The notes: a model not told the origin generated them from the letters alone. Shown: positions 35,692 to 45,401, counted from the stretch's first letter. The stretch: 64,000 bases of DNA from CAWAMR01 sp963783095 (GCA_963783095.1 CAWAMR010000003.1:434001-498000); one strand, 5' to 3'. Numbers and translations: made by a program.

Positions 35692-37092
35692 ATGATGCTT
35701 TCTGCGGGACAGGAAACAGCGAAAAAAGAGAACACGGTCACAGCGCCATCTCATTGCGCCGCCGTGCCAAGACGGAACCGGCTCGTTCGTTTCCTGGCGT
35801 TGATCGGATTGGTGAACCTCAGTTTCCTCGGCGGAGCTGCGGTCATGTTTTTTGAGCTTCCGCCCTCATCCTTTCTCCGTCAGGCATTCATCGGCGGCAC
35901 AGCATGGTACGAGGTGCGACAGACGACGCAACCGGGGCTTCAGGAGCATCATCCACTCACTGCTGCGGGCCGAATTGACAAGCCGGACAAGACGTGCGAC
36001 GGGTTCACTCTATGCATGTATGGCGGAGGTTCACGGGCCGTACTGGTCAACATGCGCGGCGACGTCGTTCACCACTGGCACGTTCCCTTCAGCAAACTTT
36101 GGACCAACCCTCCCCACCTTCACGGTCCCTTTAACGACGCTGCAATCTACTTTAACGATGGGCATATCTATCCCAATGGTGATTTGCTGGTTGTGATAGA
36201 AGGCCCCATCGACCTGCGCAACTCCTCGAATGGCTTCGGTCTGGCCAAGCTCGACAAGGATTCGCGGATCCTTTGGAAGTATGCCGAGAAATGCCACCAC
36301 GACGTTGCGGTTGGAGATGACGGCACCATCTATGCGATCGCAAATGAGGTTCTCAACACCGTCCCCGCCGGTTTGAAAAACATCCCTACTCCCTGTTTGG
36401 TGGATGTTTTGCACCTGATCTCACCGCAAGGAACGACGATCAAAAAGATTTCTCTCCTCGAGGCGTTTCTCGACACACCCTATGCGCCCCTCCTGGGAGC
36501 GTTCGAGAGTCCGAAGAAGTTTGGTTCCGTTGGGAAATCTTCGCCGTATTCTCAAACGGAACAAAACCGCGATGTCCTGCACACAAACGCCGTCAAGGTC
36601 TTGACACCCGCCCTGGCCGCGAAATTCCCCATGTTCAAGCCGGGTCAAATCCTCTTCTGCCCTCGCCATCTGGACGCCATCGCCGTGCTCGACCCCGATA
36701 GCGGCAAGGTTGTTTGGGCAGCGCGAGGCCCCTGGCACGCTCAGCACGACCCCTCGTTTCTCGACAACGGTCACTTGCTGCTCTTCGACAACCTGGGTTC
36801 TTCGGGAGGATCGCGCGTGCTCGAATACGACCTGACGGCACAATCCTTCCCGTGGATCTATCCGGGAGAGCACGGCAAACCTTTCTTGAGCCGAATTCGC
36901 GGCATGTGTCAGCGCCTGCCGAACGGCAATACCTTGATCGTCGGTTCGGATGCCGGCGAGGCCTTTGAAGTGACGCGGGACCAGGAGGTCGTTTGGTCGT
37001 GTTCCACCGGCGGCGCTGAACTCAACCGCGCCCGGCGCTACACTCCCGATCAACTTCCTTTCCTGAAAGGGGTTCAGCGTGCCCGGCCATGA
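35692..37092 (+). CDS. Arylsulfotransferase-like (ASST) beta-propeller protein, membrane-anchored
   Basis: 466 aa from the ATG at 35692, where TAGGAGA gives a ribosome site; an ATG 11 codons upstream lacks one. One N-terminal membrane helix (LVRFLALIGLVNLSFLGGAAVMFF). The rest is propeller-like: VLVNMRGDVVHHWHVPF, DGHIYPNGDLLVV, ILWKYAEKCHHDVAVGDDG, GQILFCPRHLDAIAVLD, WAARGPWHAQHDPSFLDNGH and LLFDNLGSSGGSRVLEYD. The paired His motifs (CHHDVAV, AQHDPSF) are those of arylsulfotransferases, which move sulfate between phenols. Overlaps the next gene by 14 bases. Confidence 0.85.
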   Translation: MMLSAGQETAKKENTVTAPSHCAAVPRRNRLVRFLALIGLVNLSFLGGAAVMFFELPPSSFLRQAFIGGTAWYEVRQTTQPGLQEHHPLTAAGRIDKPDKTCDGFTLCMYGGGSRAVLVNMRGDVVHHWHVPFSKLWTNPPHLHGPFNDAAIYFNDGHIYPNGDLLVVIEGPIDLRNSSNGFGLAKLDKDSRILWKYAEKCHHDVAVGDDGTIYAIANEVLNTVPAGLKNIPTPCLVDVLHLISPQGTTIKKISLLEAFLDTPYAPLLGAFESPKKFGSVGKSSPYSQTEQNRDVLHTNAVKVLTPALAAKFPMFKPGQILFCPRHLDAIAVLDPDSGKVVWAARGPWHAQHDPSFLDNGHLLLFDNLGSSGGSRVLEYDLTAQSFPWIYPGEHGKPFLSRIRGMCQRLPNGNTLIVGSDAGEAFEVTRDQEVVWSCSTGGAELNRARRYTPDQLPFLKGVQRARP

Positions 37093-37375
37093 ACACTTCT
37101 TCCCGGTCGTGGAGATGTCCTATTCCTGCATGTCGCGGGGATTCGGTGTTCTGCTGGGTTATGGCCCCCTGCCGGGGTTAGAACTTATTCCCTTCTTTAT
37201 CGCCTTATTGGTCTGGGTCGGGTTGGCATTGCTATCAGTGCTGTTGTGGCCGATCTCAGCGCTGGTCCGCTGCCTGCGAAAACCTCGGACTGCTCCACCC
37301 AATAACGCCGACAGCAAACTCACGAACGCATCGCCGACGGAAATTGGACGCGAAGGTACTCCAGGAAGCTCTTGA
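37079..37375 (+). CDS. Small membrane protein overlapping the ASST-like gene
   Basis: 98 aa from a GTG inside the end of the ASST-like gene (14-base overlap, different frame). A hydrophobic stretch ELIPFFIALLVWVGLALLSV plus LLWPISALVRCLRKP suggests one or two membrane helices, then a polar tail. No family recognised. The overlap supports translational coupling. The ATG at 37115 is an alternative start. Confidence 0.55.
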   Translation: MPGHEHFFPVVEMSYSCMSRGFGVLLGYGPLPGLELIPFFIALLVWVGLALLSVLLWPISALVRCLRKPRTAPPNNADSKLTNASPTEIGREGTPGSS

Positions 37376-37768
37376 ACTTTGCCCGCAGAAAAAGGGGTTG
37401 AGGCACTCTCAACGGAAACGGTTCCAATGGAATTCTGCACAATGTGGTTTTTTAGTGTTGACTTTCGTGTGAATATGGCGATACAAATATTAAAGATCGA
37501 TGAACGAGGAGTGTGATTCGCGGATGGTGTAGATGTGGTATACTCGCTCCTTTCTTGATTCGCATCTCACTTATCCAGTGTCGTACTCCAATGGCCGAAC
37601 GTCGGGTTTCTGGCGCATTTCACTAGGGACGCGGCATAAGCAGTCGAACTTTTCTTCATCTCGCCCAATAGGATTGCGCTGGATCGAGTAAGCAATTCGT
37701 CCTTAATACTTGCTGATTTGTCGGGATCGCGGAAGCGATTCCTCATCATTCTCTCCCAAGGTGTACTC
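37376..37768. other. Intergenic region upstream of the third DUF1559 gene
   Basis: About 390 bp. The first 150 bp are A/T-richer than the surroundings (GTGTTGACTTTCGTGTGAATATGGCGATAC around 37457 contains a TTGACT-like -35 box). No gene or long repeat was seen; a promoter for the DUF1559-lipoprotein pair is likely here. Confidence 0.5.
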
Positions 37769-38638
37769 ATGCAAGTCTTTTCCAAGTTTCGTCGAAGTCG
37801 AGGTTTTACCCTCATCGAATTGTTGGTGGTGATCGCCATCATCGCGATTTTGGTCGGGTTACTGTTGCCGGCGGTGCAAAAAGTCCGCGAAGCAGCAGGA
37901 CGAGCCAAATGCCAGAACAATCTGAAACAGATTAGTTTGGCTATTATCAATTGCTGTGGTACTTATGATGGGAGCGTGCCTCCGTCCATCGGCCTGTATC
38001 CTGCCTTCGGATCCGTAGCCGGCAATGGGAATGGAGGGGCATTTCTTTTCATTCTGCCTTATCTTGAACAGCAGAATCTTTACAACGGATCCTTGATCCC
38101 AGATGGGCGCAATGGTGGTCTCCAGACTTATTCCGAATGGGGGATTCCCCATGGTACGCATACAAAAACCTATATTTGCCCCTCAGACTACACCAACGTG
38201 AATGCACCGGACACCTATGCCAGCTACAGTCAGAACGGACAAGTATTCGTGTTGCGCTACCCAGGTTGGTATGAAAATGGCGTGAATTATCCGGCCAGTT
38301 TCATTGATGGAACTTCAAACACGATCTTCTCCACCGACAAAGTGGCAGTGAGCGCTTACGGCGATTATAATGTAAACTATTGGCCGGACTGGGGTCCAAT
38401 TATTGGATCCTCATGGCTGGGCGGCGACGATCCAGGAGCAGCTTCGTATCCGCAATTCATGATCAGTGGCTACCCCGCAAACACCGATGGCGGCAGGCCC
38501 AGCACCCCACATGGTGCTGATATCAATGTGGCAATGGGTGATGGAAGCGTGCGCACCGTAGGAAGTGGGATCAGCGTGCTGACTTGGTGGTCAGCCATGA
38601 CACCTGCCGGGGGCGAAATTCTCGGCACCGACTGGTGA
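37769..38638 (+). CDS. DUF1559 pseudopilin-like protein
   Basis: 289 aa from the ATG at 37769, just before QVFSKFRRSRGFTLIELLVV; a start 17 codons upstream would displace the prepilin cleavage site. The helix ends LLLPAVQKVREAAGRAKCQ. The C-terminal H-x9-DG motif is HGADINVAMGDGS. Followed after about 250 bp by a small lipoprotein gene, an arrangement seen repeatedly in planctomycetes. Confidence 0.95.
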   Translation: MQVFSKFRRSRGFTLIELLVVIAIIAILVGLLLPAVQKVREAAGRAKCQNNLKQISLAIINCCGTYDGSVPPSIGLYPAFGSVAGNGNGGAFLFILPYLEQQNLYNGSLIPDGRNGGLQTYSEWGIPHGTHTKTYICPSDYTNVNAPDTYASYSQNGQVFVLRYPGWYENGVNYPASFIDGTSNTIFSTDKVAVSAYGDYNVNYWPDWGPIIGSSWLGGDDPGAASYPQFMISGYPANTDGGRPSTPHGADINVAMGDGSVRTVGSGISVLTWWSAMTPAGGEILGTDW

Positions 38639-38893
38639 GCGGGAAGCTATACTACGCGCCCGAGGATTGAGACTTTTTGAAGCGAAACGCCTGTGTAGCC
38701 GCGACGCGGAGGCTTTGCGAAGCGGAGCGCGTGACCTACCACACCCGCTCGCTGAATGTGACAAGGGTTGAGTTTAGTGCGCAGGTTGGGTTCGACCCTG
38801 GGAGGGTCGCAGCCATTTGCCAGGGGTTGAGCGCAAGCGACACCCCCCGGTTAGCCCGAACCATGTATCATTCGATTTGTTGAAAGAAGTATC
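38639..38893. other. Intergenic repeat-like stretch
   Basis: About 255 bp between DUF1559 and the lipoprotein. It contains TGTAGCCGCGACGCGGAGGC and TCGACCCTGGGAGGGTCGCA (a palindrome), phrases that look like degenerate intergenic repeats. A 68-residue frame through it has no protein-like character and is not called. Confidence 0.5.
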
Positions 38894-39415
38894 ATGTCAC
38901 TCTCCACTTACAGCAAATTCGGCCAGGTATCATTGATTTTAGTCGTTACACTGGCGCTCTGCGGGTGCGGTGGTTCCGGCGGCAGTGGCAAAGTTACCGG
39001 CCGTGTCACTTATCAGGGTCGTGCGCTGAAGGGTGGTAGAGTCATTTTCGAAGATGCGAAGGGACATGTCGCAATGGCGGAGATCGATAAAAACGGCGAT
39101 TACACCGCTGAAAATGTTCCGTTGGGTGAGGTCAAAATCAAGGTCGAGACCAGTTATCTCAAAAAGCGAGCCTCTCAGCCCAGTTATTCACCCCCGGCCG
39201 GCGACAACGGGAGTTACAGACCTCCGAGTCCCGAAGGAGCTCTCGAACGATATGTCGCGATTCCCCGTAAGTACGAAAGCTTCGAATCCACCGATTTGAC
39301 ACATGTCGTCAAACGAGGAAAGAACGAACGTCCAATCGTCTTGGAAGGAGTTGTCACCATGGAGGAAGGTGGTTCCGGAAGCGCTGGAGGTGGTTTCGGA
39401 AGCAGCAGACCTTGA
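38894..39415 (+). CDS. Planctomycete small lipoprotein with carboxypeptidase-regulatory-like fold
   Basis: 173 aa. Lipoprotein signal ending LALCGCGGSGG (lipidated Cys near residue 25). KVTGRVTYQGRALKGGRVIFED and GDYTAENVPLGEVKIKVET match the small beta-sandwich found in many planctomycete lipoproteins next to DUF1559 genes. The C-terminus is Gly/Ser-rich. Anchored in a membrane and probably a structural partner of the pseudopilin. Confidence 0.85.
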   Translation: MSLSTYSKFGQVSLILVVTLALCGCGGSGGSGKVTGRVTYQGRALKGGRVIFEDAKGHVAMAEIDKNGDYTAENVPLGEVKIKVETSYLKKRASQPSYSPPAGDNGSYRPPSPEGALERYVAIPRKYESFESTDLTHVVKRGKNERPIVLEGVVTMEEGGSGSAGGGFGSSRP

Positions 39416-39461
39416 AAGTTTCGTTAGCGGAAGGAAGCAATTTCTTGTTGCGGAACGATGA

Positions 39462-40856
39462 ATGAACTCACTCACCCGTTCGAGCGAGGCTCCCGCCACA
39501 ATGAATTCATCACCGCCTTCTTCGAATACATCAACCCAGCGGCTAGAATCAAGACACCGTTGGTTGCTCATGGCGTTGTTCCCGTTTCGATACGTGTTCC
39601 GGTATCCGGCAAGATCACTTTGTCTACTCTTTCTGTTCATCGATTTGGTGGCAATCCTGGGCCTGGTTGGACTACACCTTTTAGCGGACTATCACCTCCG
39701 CGCTGCGCGCCGAGAGGTTGAACGAGGTCACAATTTTGCTGCCATCAGACATCTGGAGACTTTTCGGTCGATGCGTCCGGATGATGCGGAAGGATTACTG
39801 CTTGCCGCTCGTATTGCCAGACGGCAAGGTGCATGGAACGAAGCCGAGGCATTGCTCGACCGGCGAGTCGAGCTTCACGGCGAAGATGAGACTTCGGCCT
39901 TGGAACGCCTGATGCTTCGAGCGACGCGCGGCGAGGTGGAAGATGTCCGTCCGTTGCTGCAACTGCGAATCGATGAGGGCGGCACAACGGCGGATCTGGC
40001 CCGCGAAGCCTTGATCGAGGGTTTCTTGCACAGTTTCTTCACCAGCCGGGCACACGAGGCGATCGAACAGTGGTTGGAAAAGGATCCGAGCAACATTACC
40101 GCATTAAGGCTCCTTGGAAAAATGCACGAATATAGCGAACAGCCAATCGAAGCATTGGCCGCTTATCGCCGAGTCCTCGAACTCGATCCGGAAGGCGATG
40201 AGAGTCGCTTGCGACTAACGACCCTTTTGCTGCAACGAAGCCAGGCCGATGAGGCGCTTCCTCACCTGGAATACTTGCAGCAGCAGCTTCGTCAACATCC
40301 CGCTGTCCCCACGCAATTAGCTCAAGCACTCGAATTGAAAGGGCGAACGGAGGAAGCTCGTCTGGTTCTGGATGACTGTCTGCGCCGATTTCCCAATTAT
40401 TCAGCTGCGCTGGCGGAACGAGGCAAGATCGAAAACCAGGACGGTGCTAGCGAATTGGCCGAAGACTACTTTCGGCGAGCCGTGCAGTTGGATCCTGGGA
40501 ATGTTACGGCCCGCTACCAACTCTACCTCACGCTGAACAAGAATGGCAAGCCGGCCGAGGCATTGAAGGAGCAAGAGAAGGTTCGTCTACTGGAAGCGGA
40601 CATTCGTCGCATTGGCGAGATCGTCAACGGCGAGTTGCAAAAAAGGCCGAACGACCCGGCTATTCTTCACGAAGTTGGCATGATTGCGCTGCGAGCGGGT
40701 CGGCCCAGCGATGCCATGCGCTGGTTGCTCAGGGGCCTGCAAGCCGGTCCAAACTATGCACCGACGCATCGCGCCTTGGCGGCGATTTATTACGAGATGG
40801 GAAATCCGATCCTTTCTGCCCGGCACCGTGCCATTGCGCAACAACTGAGCAAGTAG
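39462..40856 (+). CDS. Membrane-anchored TPR protein 1
   Basis: 464 aa. One membrane helix at about residues 50-75 (LCLLFLFIDLVAILGLVGLHLL) after a short cytoplasmic lead, then TPR repeats through the end: AAIRHLETFRSMRPDDAEG, EALAAYRRVLELDPEGDES, EDYFRRAVQLDPGNVTARY, DAMRWLLRGLQAGPNYAPTH. Several N-terminal Met codons exist (39462, 39501, 39570); the choice is uncertain. TPRs scaffold protein complexes. A second, related TPR protein follows at 41222. Confidence 0.85.
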   Translation: MNSLTRSSEAPATMNSSPPSSNTSTQRLESRHRWLLMALFPFRYVFRYPARSLCLLFLFIDLVAILGLVGLHLLADYHLRAARREVERGHNFAAIRHLETFRSMRPDDAEGLLLAARIARRQGAWNEAEALLDRRVELHGEDETSALERLMLRATRGEVEDVRPLLQLRIDEGGTTADLAREALIEGFLHSFFTSRAHEAIEQWLEKDPSNITALRLLGKMHEYSEQPIEALAAYRRVLELDPEGDESRLRLTTLLLQRSQADEALPHLEYLQQQLRQHPAVPTQLAQALELKGRTEEARLVLDDCLRRFPNYSAALAERGKIENQDGASELAEDYFRRAVQLDPGNVTARYQLYLTLNKNGKPAEALKEQEKVRLLEADIRRIGEIVNGELQKRPNDPAILHEVGMIALRAGRPSDAMRWLLRGLQAGPNYAPTHRALAAIYYEMGNPILSARHRAIAQQLSK

Positions 40857-40951
40857 CGGACCCATTCTCGTGTACTACTAATTCCTCGTTTCTTGCTCGA
40901 CGAACAAGAATTTTAAGCGGTGCGCAAGAATTTGAGCGGAGCGTCGAGTCT

Positions 40952-41086
40952 TTCCCCCTCTCCCCTGTACTCAGGGGAGAGGGTTGGGGTGAAGGGAAGA
41001 CCCTACCAACATAAAAGACGCGTCTGGGAAGGGTGAAGGTTTAACCCCTCACCCTAACCCTCTCCCCTGAGTACAGGGGAGAGGGA
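40952..41086. repeat. Paired CTCTCCCCTG hairpins in inverted orientation
   Basis: CCCTCTCCCCTGTACTCAGG with GGAGAGGGTTGGGGTGAAGGG (40955-40996) is reversed at 41045-41086 (CCCCTCACCCTAACCCTCTC then CCCTGAGTACAGGGGAGAGG). Each arm is also a hairpin by itself. A further partial unit (CAGGGGAGAGGG) lies at 41130. It fills the gap between the two TPR genes. Confidence 0.9.
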
Positions 41087-41221
41087 ATTAGCGCTTGCTC
41101 GTTTTTCTTTCCGCTTGTGGGCAATAGTCAGGGGAGAGGGAAACCGCTCTTCCGATGACGCATGCGGCTGGGCCACGCTATGCTACGCCCTACAGATCTG
41201 GATGCCGAAGGAACACGAACG

Positions 41222-42501
41222 ATGCGAACACCGTCCTTCATCTACCGTCTAAGTCTGCGGAGAGTACTTTTCGTCCTGGCTTTCGGTGCATTGGCGTACT
41301 ATGGCAGCATCAATGCCTGGGCGTGGTATCATCTGCGCGAGGCCCGCTCGGCGCTCGACCGTTACCATCCCAAGGAAGCGCTCGGTCATCTGGCGAATTG
41401 CCTGAGCGTCTGGCCGAGCAGTATACCGATGCACTTGCTCGCGAGCCGGGCAGCGCGCCAGGATGGTGATTTTCTTGAGGCCGATCGTCAGGTTCGACTC
41501 TGTCAGAAACTGGTCGATGGCACTTCGGATGAAATCGTAGTTGAGTGGGCGCTGCTTCAGGCGGCCGTCGGGAATGTGCGCGAGGTCGAAGAATACCTCA
41601 ATCATCAGATGCAACGAAACCCGGAACTATCCAGACTGGTTTGGGAAGCAATGGCCGAGGGCTATATCCGTAACTACCGCATTCTGGACGCCATCACGCT
41701 GGTGGAATACTGGCTGCGCCTCGAACCCGATAACCTGCGTGCCCTGGAACTTCGAGGCAGTGCCTTCCAGAACGGAAAATCGGCGGCCACCGGTGCTCGC
41801 GATTTCCGGCGCGTTCTGGAACTCGATCCCGTCCGGGCGGGTGCCCGCGATCGACTGGTGATGTGCCTGATGGCCATGGGAAGTTACGATGAAGCTCTGC
41901 CTCATCTGGAACAAATGGCCCAGGCAAAACCCGATGATACCGATGTGCAAGTCAGCATGGCGCCTGCTACAACCTTCTTGGCCGCTCCGAGCATGCGCGT
42001 CAAATTCTCGAGTCAGTCCTTGCCGAGCACCCCGAAGACGGCGTGGCCCTGAGAACGCGTGGCCAGTTCGCACTGGCCGACCAGCGCCCGGATCAGGCGG
42101 AAGCGTGGTTGTCTCGAGCGGTGCAGGCAATGCCCAACGACTACCAGACGCGCTGGCTTCTGGCCCAGTCCTTGCAACAGCAAAAGAAGGAACACGAGGC
42201 GAAAGTTCAGTTAAGCATCGCCGAATCAATGAAGGCAACCACGGAACGGATCGGCGATTTGCGCAGCCGAAAACTTTCCGAGCAGCCTTTGGACCCGGCG
42301 TTACACTATGAGATGGGGATTCTGTTAATGCGCTCAGGACAGGTGGAGATCGGCGCACGTTGGTTGGAGAGCGCTCTGAACCTCGACCCCGCGCACGGCC
42401 CCGCGCATTTCGCGCTGGCCGATTATTACGAAAGACGGGGAGATGCCAAACGCGCGGCGGAGCACCGCAGCCAGGTGCGCGCTGACTCGGCAAACCGGTA
42501 A
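41222..42501 (+). CDS. Membrane-anchored TPR protein 2 (frameshifted)
   Basis: About 426 aa when joined. Start at ATG 41222 (AAGGAAC upstream), membrane helix LRRVLFVLAFGALAYYGSI, then TPRs (YHPKEALGHLANCLSVWPSS, RDFRRVLELDPVRAGARDRL, ARWLESALNLDPAHGPAHFA). One base is missing near 41963: before it the frame reads DTDVQVSMA, after it CYNLLGRSEHARQILESV. The domain order matches TPR protein 1, so the two are likely diverged duplicates that act together. Confidence 0.85.
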
Positions 42502-42515
42502 GGCGCGCAGATCAA

Positions 42516-42640
42516 TCATTTCTTGACCGGGTCAACCGACTTCAACACGCCCGGCATCGTTGGCCCGACCGCGTGAACCGACATGATCTTCGCATCCAAC
42601 GAAAGCTTCACGGTGACCGTTGGTTTTTTCGACACGTCTC
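42516..42640 (-). pseudogene. Possible C-terminal gene fragment
   Basis: The minus strand ends KKPTVTVKLSLDAKIMSVHA and GVLKSVDPVKK before a TGA at 42516. Composition and beta-strand pattern look protein-like, but there is no start, no recognisable family and the upstream sequence is repeat-like. Offered as a remnant only. Confidence 0.3.
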
Positions 42641-42766
42641 GCTGAACGCGACAAGGGCGGACGGGGCAGCAGACCGAAAATTCGTACAAATACGTCATCG
42701 AAGAATTGATGTGGGCTTCACCGCTCATTATCTGAATGGGATCCGAAAACTGATGGGGGAATGACC

Positions 42767-43048
42767 ATGCCAAAGGCGACTTGGAATGGAGCAGTGCTGG
42801 CAGAATCCGACAAAACTGTGGTTGTGGAGGGAAACCATTATTTCCCATTGGAGGCGCTGCGGATGGAATACTTTCGACCCTCGTCCACTCATACCGTTTG
42901 TGGGTGGAAAGGCACGGCAAGCTACTACACCGTCGAGGTGAATGGTGAGCAGAACCCGGATGCCGCGTGGTATTATCCGGACCCCAAAGACGCGGCCAAG
43001 CAAATCGCCGGGTATGTGGCGTTCTGGAAGGGTGTCAATGTGGCCTGA
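42767..43048 (+). CDS. DUF427 protein
   Basis: 93 aa from the ATG at 42767, six bases after GGGGGA (an ATG two codons earlier overlaps that site). Matches DUF427 along its length: WNGAVLAESDKTVVVEGNHYF, HTVCGWKGTASYYTVEVNGE and NPDAAWYYPDPKDAAKQIAG. Small beta-barrel protein of unknown function, widely conserved in bacteria. Confidence 0.93.
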   Translation: MPKATWNGAVLAESDKTVVVEGNHYFPLEALRMEYFRPSSTHTVCGWKGTASYYTVEVNGEQNPDAAWYYPDPKDAAKQIAGYVAFWKGVNVA

Positions 43049-43079
43049 CGTTTCCCGGCCTAATCAGAGAGTTCCGGCT

Positions 43080-43883
43080 ATGACTCGAACATTTCGGTAT
43101 TTGTTCGTCGCCTCCGCGACCTTGATCGCGTCGGCAGTCACGGCCCGCGCGGCGCACGTCACTCTCGTCAAGGATGGTAAGCCTCTGGCCAGCATTGTCG
43201 TCGCGAAGGATGCACTGAAAGCCCAGCCTGAACTGAAGCCCGATCAACTTCACGTTGCACGTTCTTCAGCGACCAAAATCGCTTCCGCGGCCCGCGACCT
43301 GCAAACCTACATCCACAAAATCAGCGGAGCCAAGCTGCCCATCGTGGGCGACGAGAAGGAGCCTGAAGGATTGGCGATCCTCGTCGGTCGTAACAAATGG
43401 ACCAAACCCTTCGACAAGAAAATCCCCGATGGTATGAGCGCTGACCGCACAGAAGAGGGGTTGCTCATTCTCTGTCGAGGCAATCGACTGGTTCTGGCCG
43501 GCAACGATCAGCCCATCAACGGTGTTGCCCGCGAGGTGGCAAAGGATTACCCCAAACATGTCGTCACTTCCAACGGCTATGCGAACCGAAATACGCCGCC
43601 GATGGGAATGAAGGTGCCGGCCACAGCGAAAGGCAAGCCGGTCAAACTATATGTACCGGCGATCGAAACGGAAGCCTGGGGCTGGGTGAACGGCTCCTAT
43701 GTCGGCCATCGTCCCTATCGGGAAGCCTACGAACGACCCAATGAGATCGATTTCGACGTAGCCGATGCGCTCAAGCCGGGCGAGAAAAATGTGATCGTCT
43801 TGCGCCTGCACACCGGACTGGGTGCAGCCCAGCAATCCGCGGGGATGACATCGAGAACGTTTCTGTATTCGCCGAAGAAATAG
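43080..43883 (+). CDS. DUF4838-type secreted protein, internally deleted
   Basis: 267 aa from the ATG at 43080 with a signal peptide (YLFVASATLIASAVTARA). Residues 60-140 (ASAARDLQTYIHKISGAKLP, GLLILCRGNRLVLAGNDQP) match the N-terminal region of DUF4838 glycosidase-like proteins. The rest (AREVAKDYPKHVVTSNGYAN, then a beta-sandwich WGWVNGSYVGHRPYREAYER) corresponds to later parts. The middle catalytic region expected between about residue 145 and 150 is absent, so the gene appears to be an in-frame deletion derivative. Whether it still functions is unknown. Confidence 0.65.
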   Translation: MTRTFRYLFVASATLIASAVTARAAHVTLVKDGKPLASIVVAKDALKAQPELKPDQLHVARSSATKIASAARDLQTYIHKISGAKLPIVGDEKEPEGLAILVGRNKWTKPFDKKIPDGMSADRTEEGLLILCRGNRLVLAGNDQPINGVAREVAKDYPKHVVTSNGYANRNTPPMGMKVPATAKGKPVKLYVPAIETEAWGWVNGSYVGHRPYREAYERPNEIDFDVADALKPGEKNVIVLRLHTGLGAAQQSAGMTSRTFLYSPKK

Positions 43884-43930
43884 TTCGGTGGGCAGCCGGT
43901 TTTGTTGTGGTCCAAATTGGAGGCCGCAGA

Positions 43931-44536
43931 ATGATCCAAATTGTGGGCCACAATTGCGCACGCTGCGGTATGCGGATATTTTCATCCTTGGATGCAGAGT
44001 TTTGTTCCGCATGCGGAAATCCCATTCATTCCGGATGTCGAACCGATCAGCAAGTCACTTCAATGGAACCAGCTAGATGTGCGAGCTGTGGAGGGGATCC
44101 AACAAACGAAATTGCACGCGATGTCAAGCGTGAACGGGAGAATAGCCGGGAACAAGCGCGGGCTATCGAGAAACGAAAAGAAGATTTGGCCCCGTTGCCC
44201 TGGATTTCAGATTTACACCGATTCTTGTTTCGCTGGGCGATAGTGCAATTCAATCTCCTGAGTTTTTTGGTGATGATTGGCGTGGTCATTTACTCAGCCG
44301 CGGTAAAACATTATAGCTTTACGTCAATGTATCGGTACATGCTATCGGGCTTGTGCATCGTCGGACTGAGATGGGAATTTGTTAAGCGACGCTGGCTACG
44401 GCAACAACAGCGGACACTTCCCGAAGGTAGGGGTGAGTTTCTCTTATCCCGATATTCAGTGCTTCTGGCAGCGATCATTCTTATTAGCATCTACTTCTGG
44501 ATGACCGTGGGTTTCCTAATCTTCTCGCTGTTTTAG
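43931..44536 (+). CDS. Zinc-ribbon membrane protein, unknown function
   Basis: 201 aa from the ATG at 43931 (GGAGG 7 bases upstream). N-terminal CARCGMRI, FCSACGNPIH and CASCGGD form two zinc ribbons. A charged helical linker (ARDVKRERENSREQARAIEK) leads to three hydrophobic helices (FNLLSFLVMIGVVIY, YMLSGLCIVGLRW, LLAAIILISIYFWMTVG). No family recognised. It resembles the 10908 protein in layout, not in sequence. Confidence 0.65.
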   Translation: MIQIVGHNCARCGMRIFSSLDAEFCSACGNPIHSGCRTDQQVTSMEPARCASCGGDPTNEIARDVKRERENSREQARAIEKRKEDLAPLPWISDLHRFLFRWAIVQFNLLSFLVMIGVVIYSAAVKHYSFTSMYRYMLSGLCIVGLRWEFVKRRWLRQQQRTLPEGRGEFLLSRYSVLLAAIILISIYFWMTVGFLIFSLF

Positions 44537-44717
44537 ACAAAATCGTGATGTTGAATCAATAATGGACTTCCTCCCACGGGAATCACAACGAGTTCACAGA
44601 GTAATCAAGGGATTCCACAAAGCCGACGATGACGGAGCTCGATACGACTACAAACTCAGGCGTCGGCTCCAATGGTTCCCGAAAGCCCGCGAGAATCGAT
44701 CAGCCTACTCAACCATC

Positions 44718-44878
44718 GTTTGCCGCTCTGCGGCGAACGTCTTCGTCTTGCCGCTCAGCGGCTTTGCGCTACTGCTATCGGAACACTGTTTTTGAGGAAT
44801 CGATCCTCGACAGAGGAAGATTTAGCCGCAGAGCGGCAAGACAAGACGTTCGCCGCAGAGCGGCAAACGATAAAGGGC
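44718..44878. repeat. Inverted repeat of GCCGCTCTGCGGCGAACGTC units
   Basis: Two tandem GCCGCTC(T/A)GCGGC units at 44718-44763 are mirrored by AGCCGCAGAGCGGCAAGACA and GACGTTCGCCGCAGAGCGGC at 44824-44878. It occupies the 370-bp gap between the zinc-ribbon gene and the GNAT gene; frames through it are repeat-derived. Confidence 0.8.
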
Positions 44879-44905
44879 GGTGGTCATGGCGAAAGTGTGC
44901 CATTC

Positions 44906-45376
44906 TTACAGCAGCACGAGGACGGCTTCCTCGCACTCCGGGAATCGGTCGCTGGCGGGCGCAAGGCGAACACGCTCAACAACGAAGCCGCACTTCTGCA
45001 GCACTCGGATGGACGCCCCGTTATTGGTGGCTGCAGCTGCAACCAGCGGACGTTTGGCAACTTCCCGCAGCAACAGGTGTAGCGCCTGGCTGGCGATCCC
45101 TATTCCCCAATACTCCCGGTCGATCCAATAGCCCACGTGATCTTGGCCGCCCATGGGAAAGCAGGAGATGGTCCCGACCAAAACCTCATCGACGAGAATG
45201 GCCCAGGCGGTAATCACGGGCTCGTCCAGCAGCTTCGCCCAATGTGGGTCGAACGCCTCCCTGGTGCGTGGGATCGTGACCGCCATGCGGTTCGATTCCG
45301 GATCGAGTTGCATTTCGTAGATGCGGGGCAGGTCGTCCAGCTGAACCGGACGAAGACGAACAGCATTATTGGTCAC
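44906..45376 (-). CDS. GNAT-family N-acetyltransferase
   Basis: 156 aa. VRLRPVQLDDLPRIYEMQLD is the GNAT N-terminal strand-helix; VGYWIDREYWGIGIASQAL is motif A (acetyl-CoA loop, Y-W-G-x-G-x-A variant of R/Q-x2-G-x-G/A) and GASIRVLQKCGFVVE is motif B of RimJ-like enzymes. Substrate unknown. It starts 25 bases after the giant kinase stop on the same strand and may share its transcript. Confidence 0.9.
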   Translation of the reverse strand: MTNNAVRLRPVQLDDLPRIYEMQLDPESNRMAVTIPRTREAFDPHWAKLLDEPVITAWAILVDEVLVGTISCFPMGGQDHVGYWIDREYWGIGIASQALHLLLREVAKRPLVAAAATNNGASIRVLQKCGFVVERVRLAPASDRFPECEEAVLVLL

Positions 45377-45401
45377 GGCAGCACCCCATCAGTCTGCTGG
45401 A

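Noticed and set aside
38677..38883. 68-residue frame after the third DUF1559 gene
   Set aside because: Repeat-like sequence and no ribosome site.
44562..45213. Plus-strand frames of 77-194 residues in the 44.6-45.2 kb region
   Set aside because: They run through an inverted repeat and opposite the GNAT gene.
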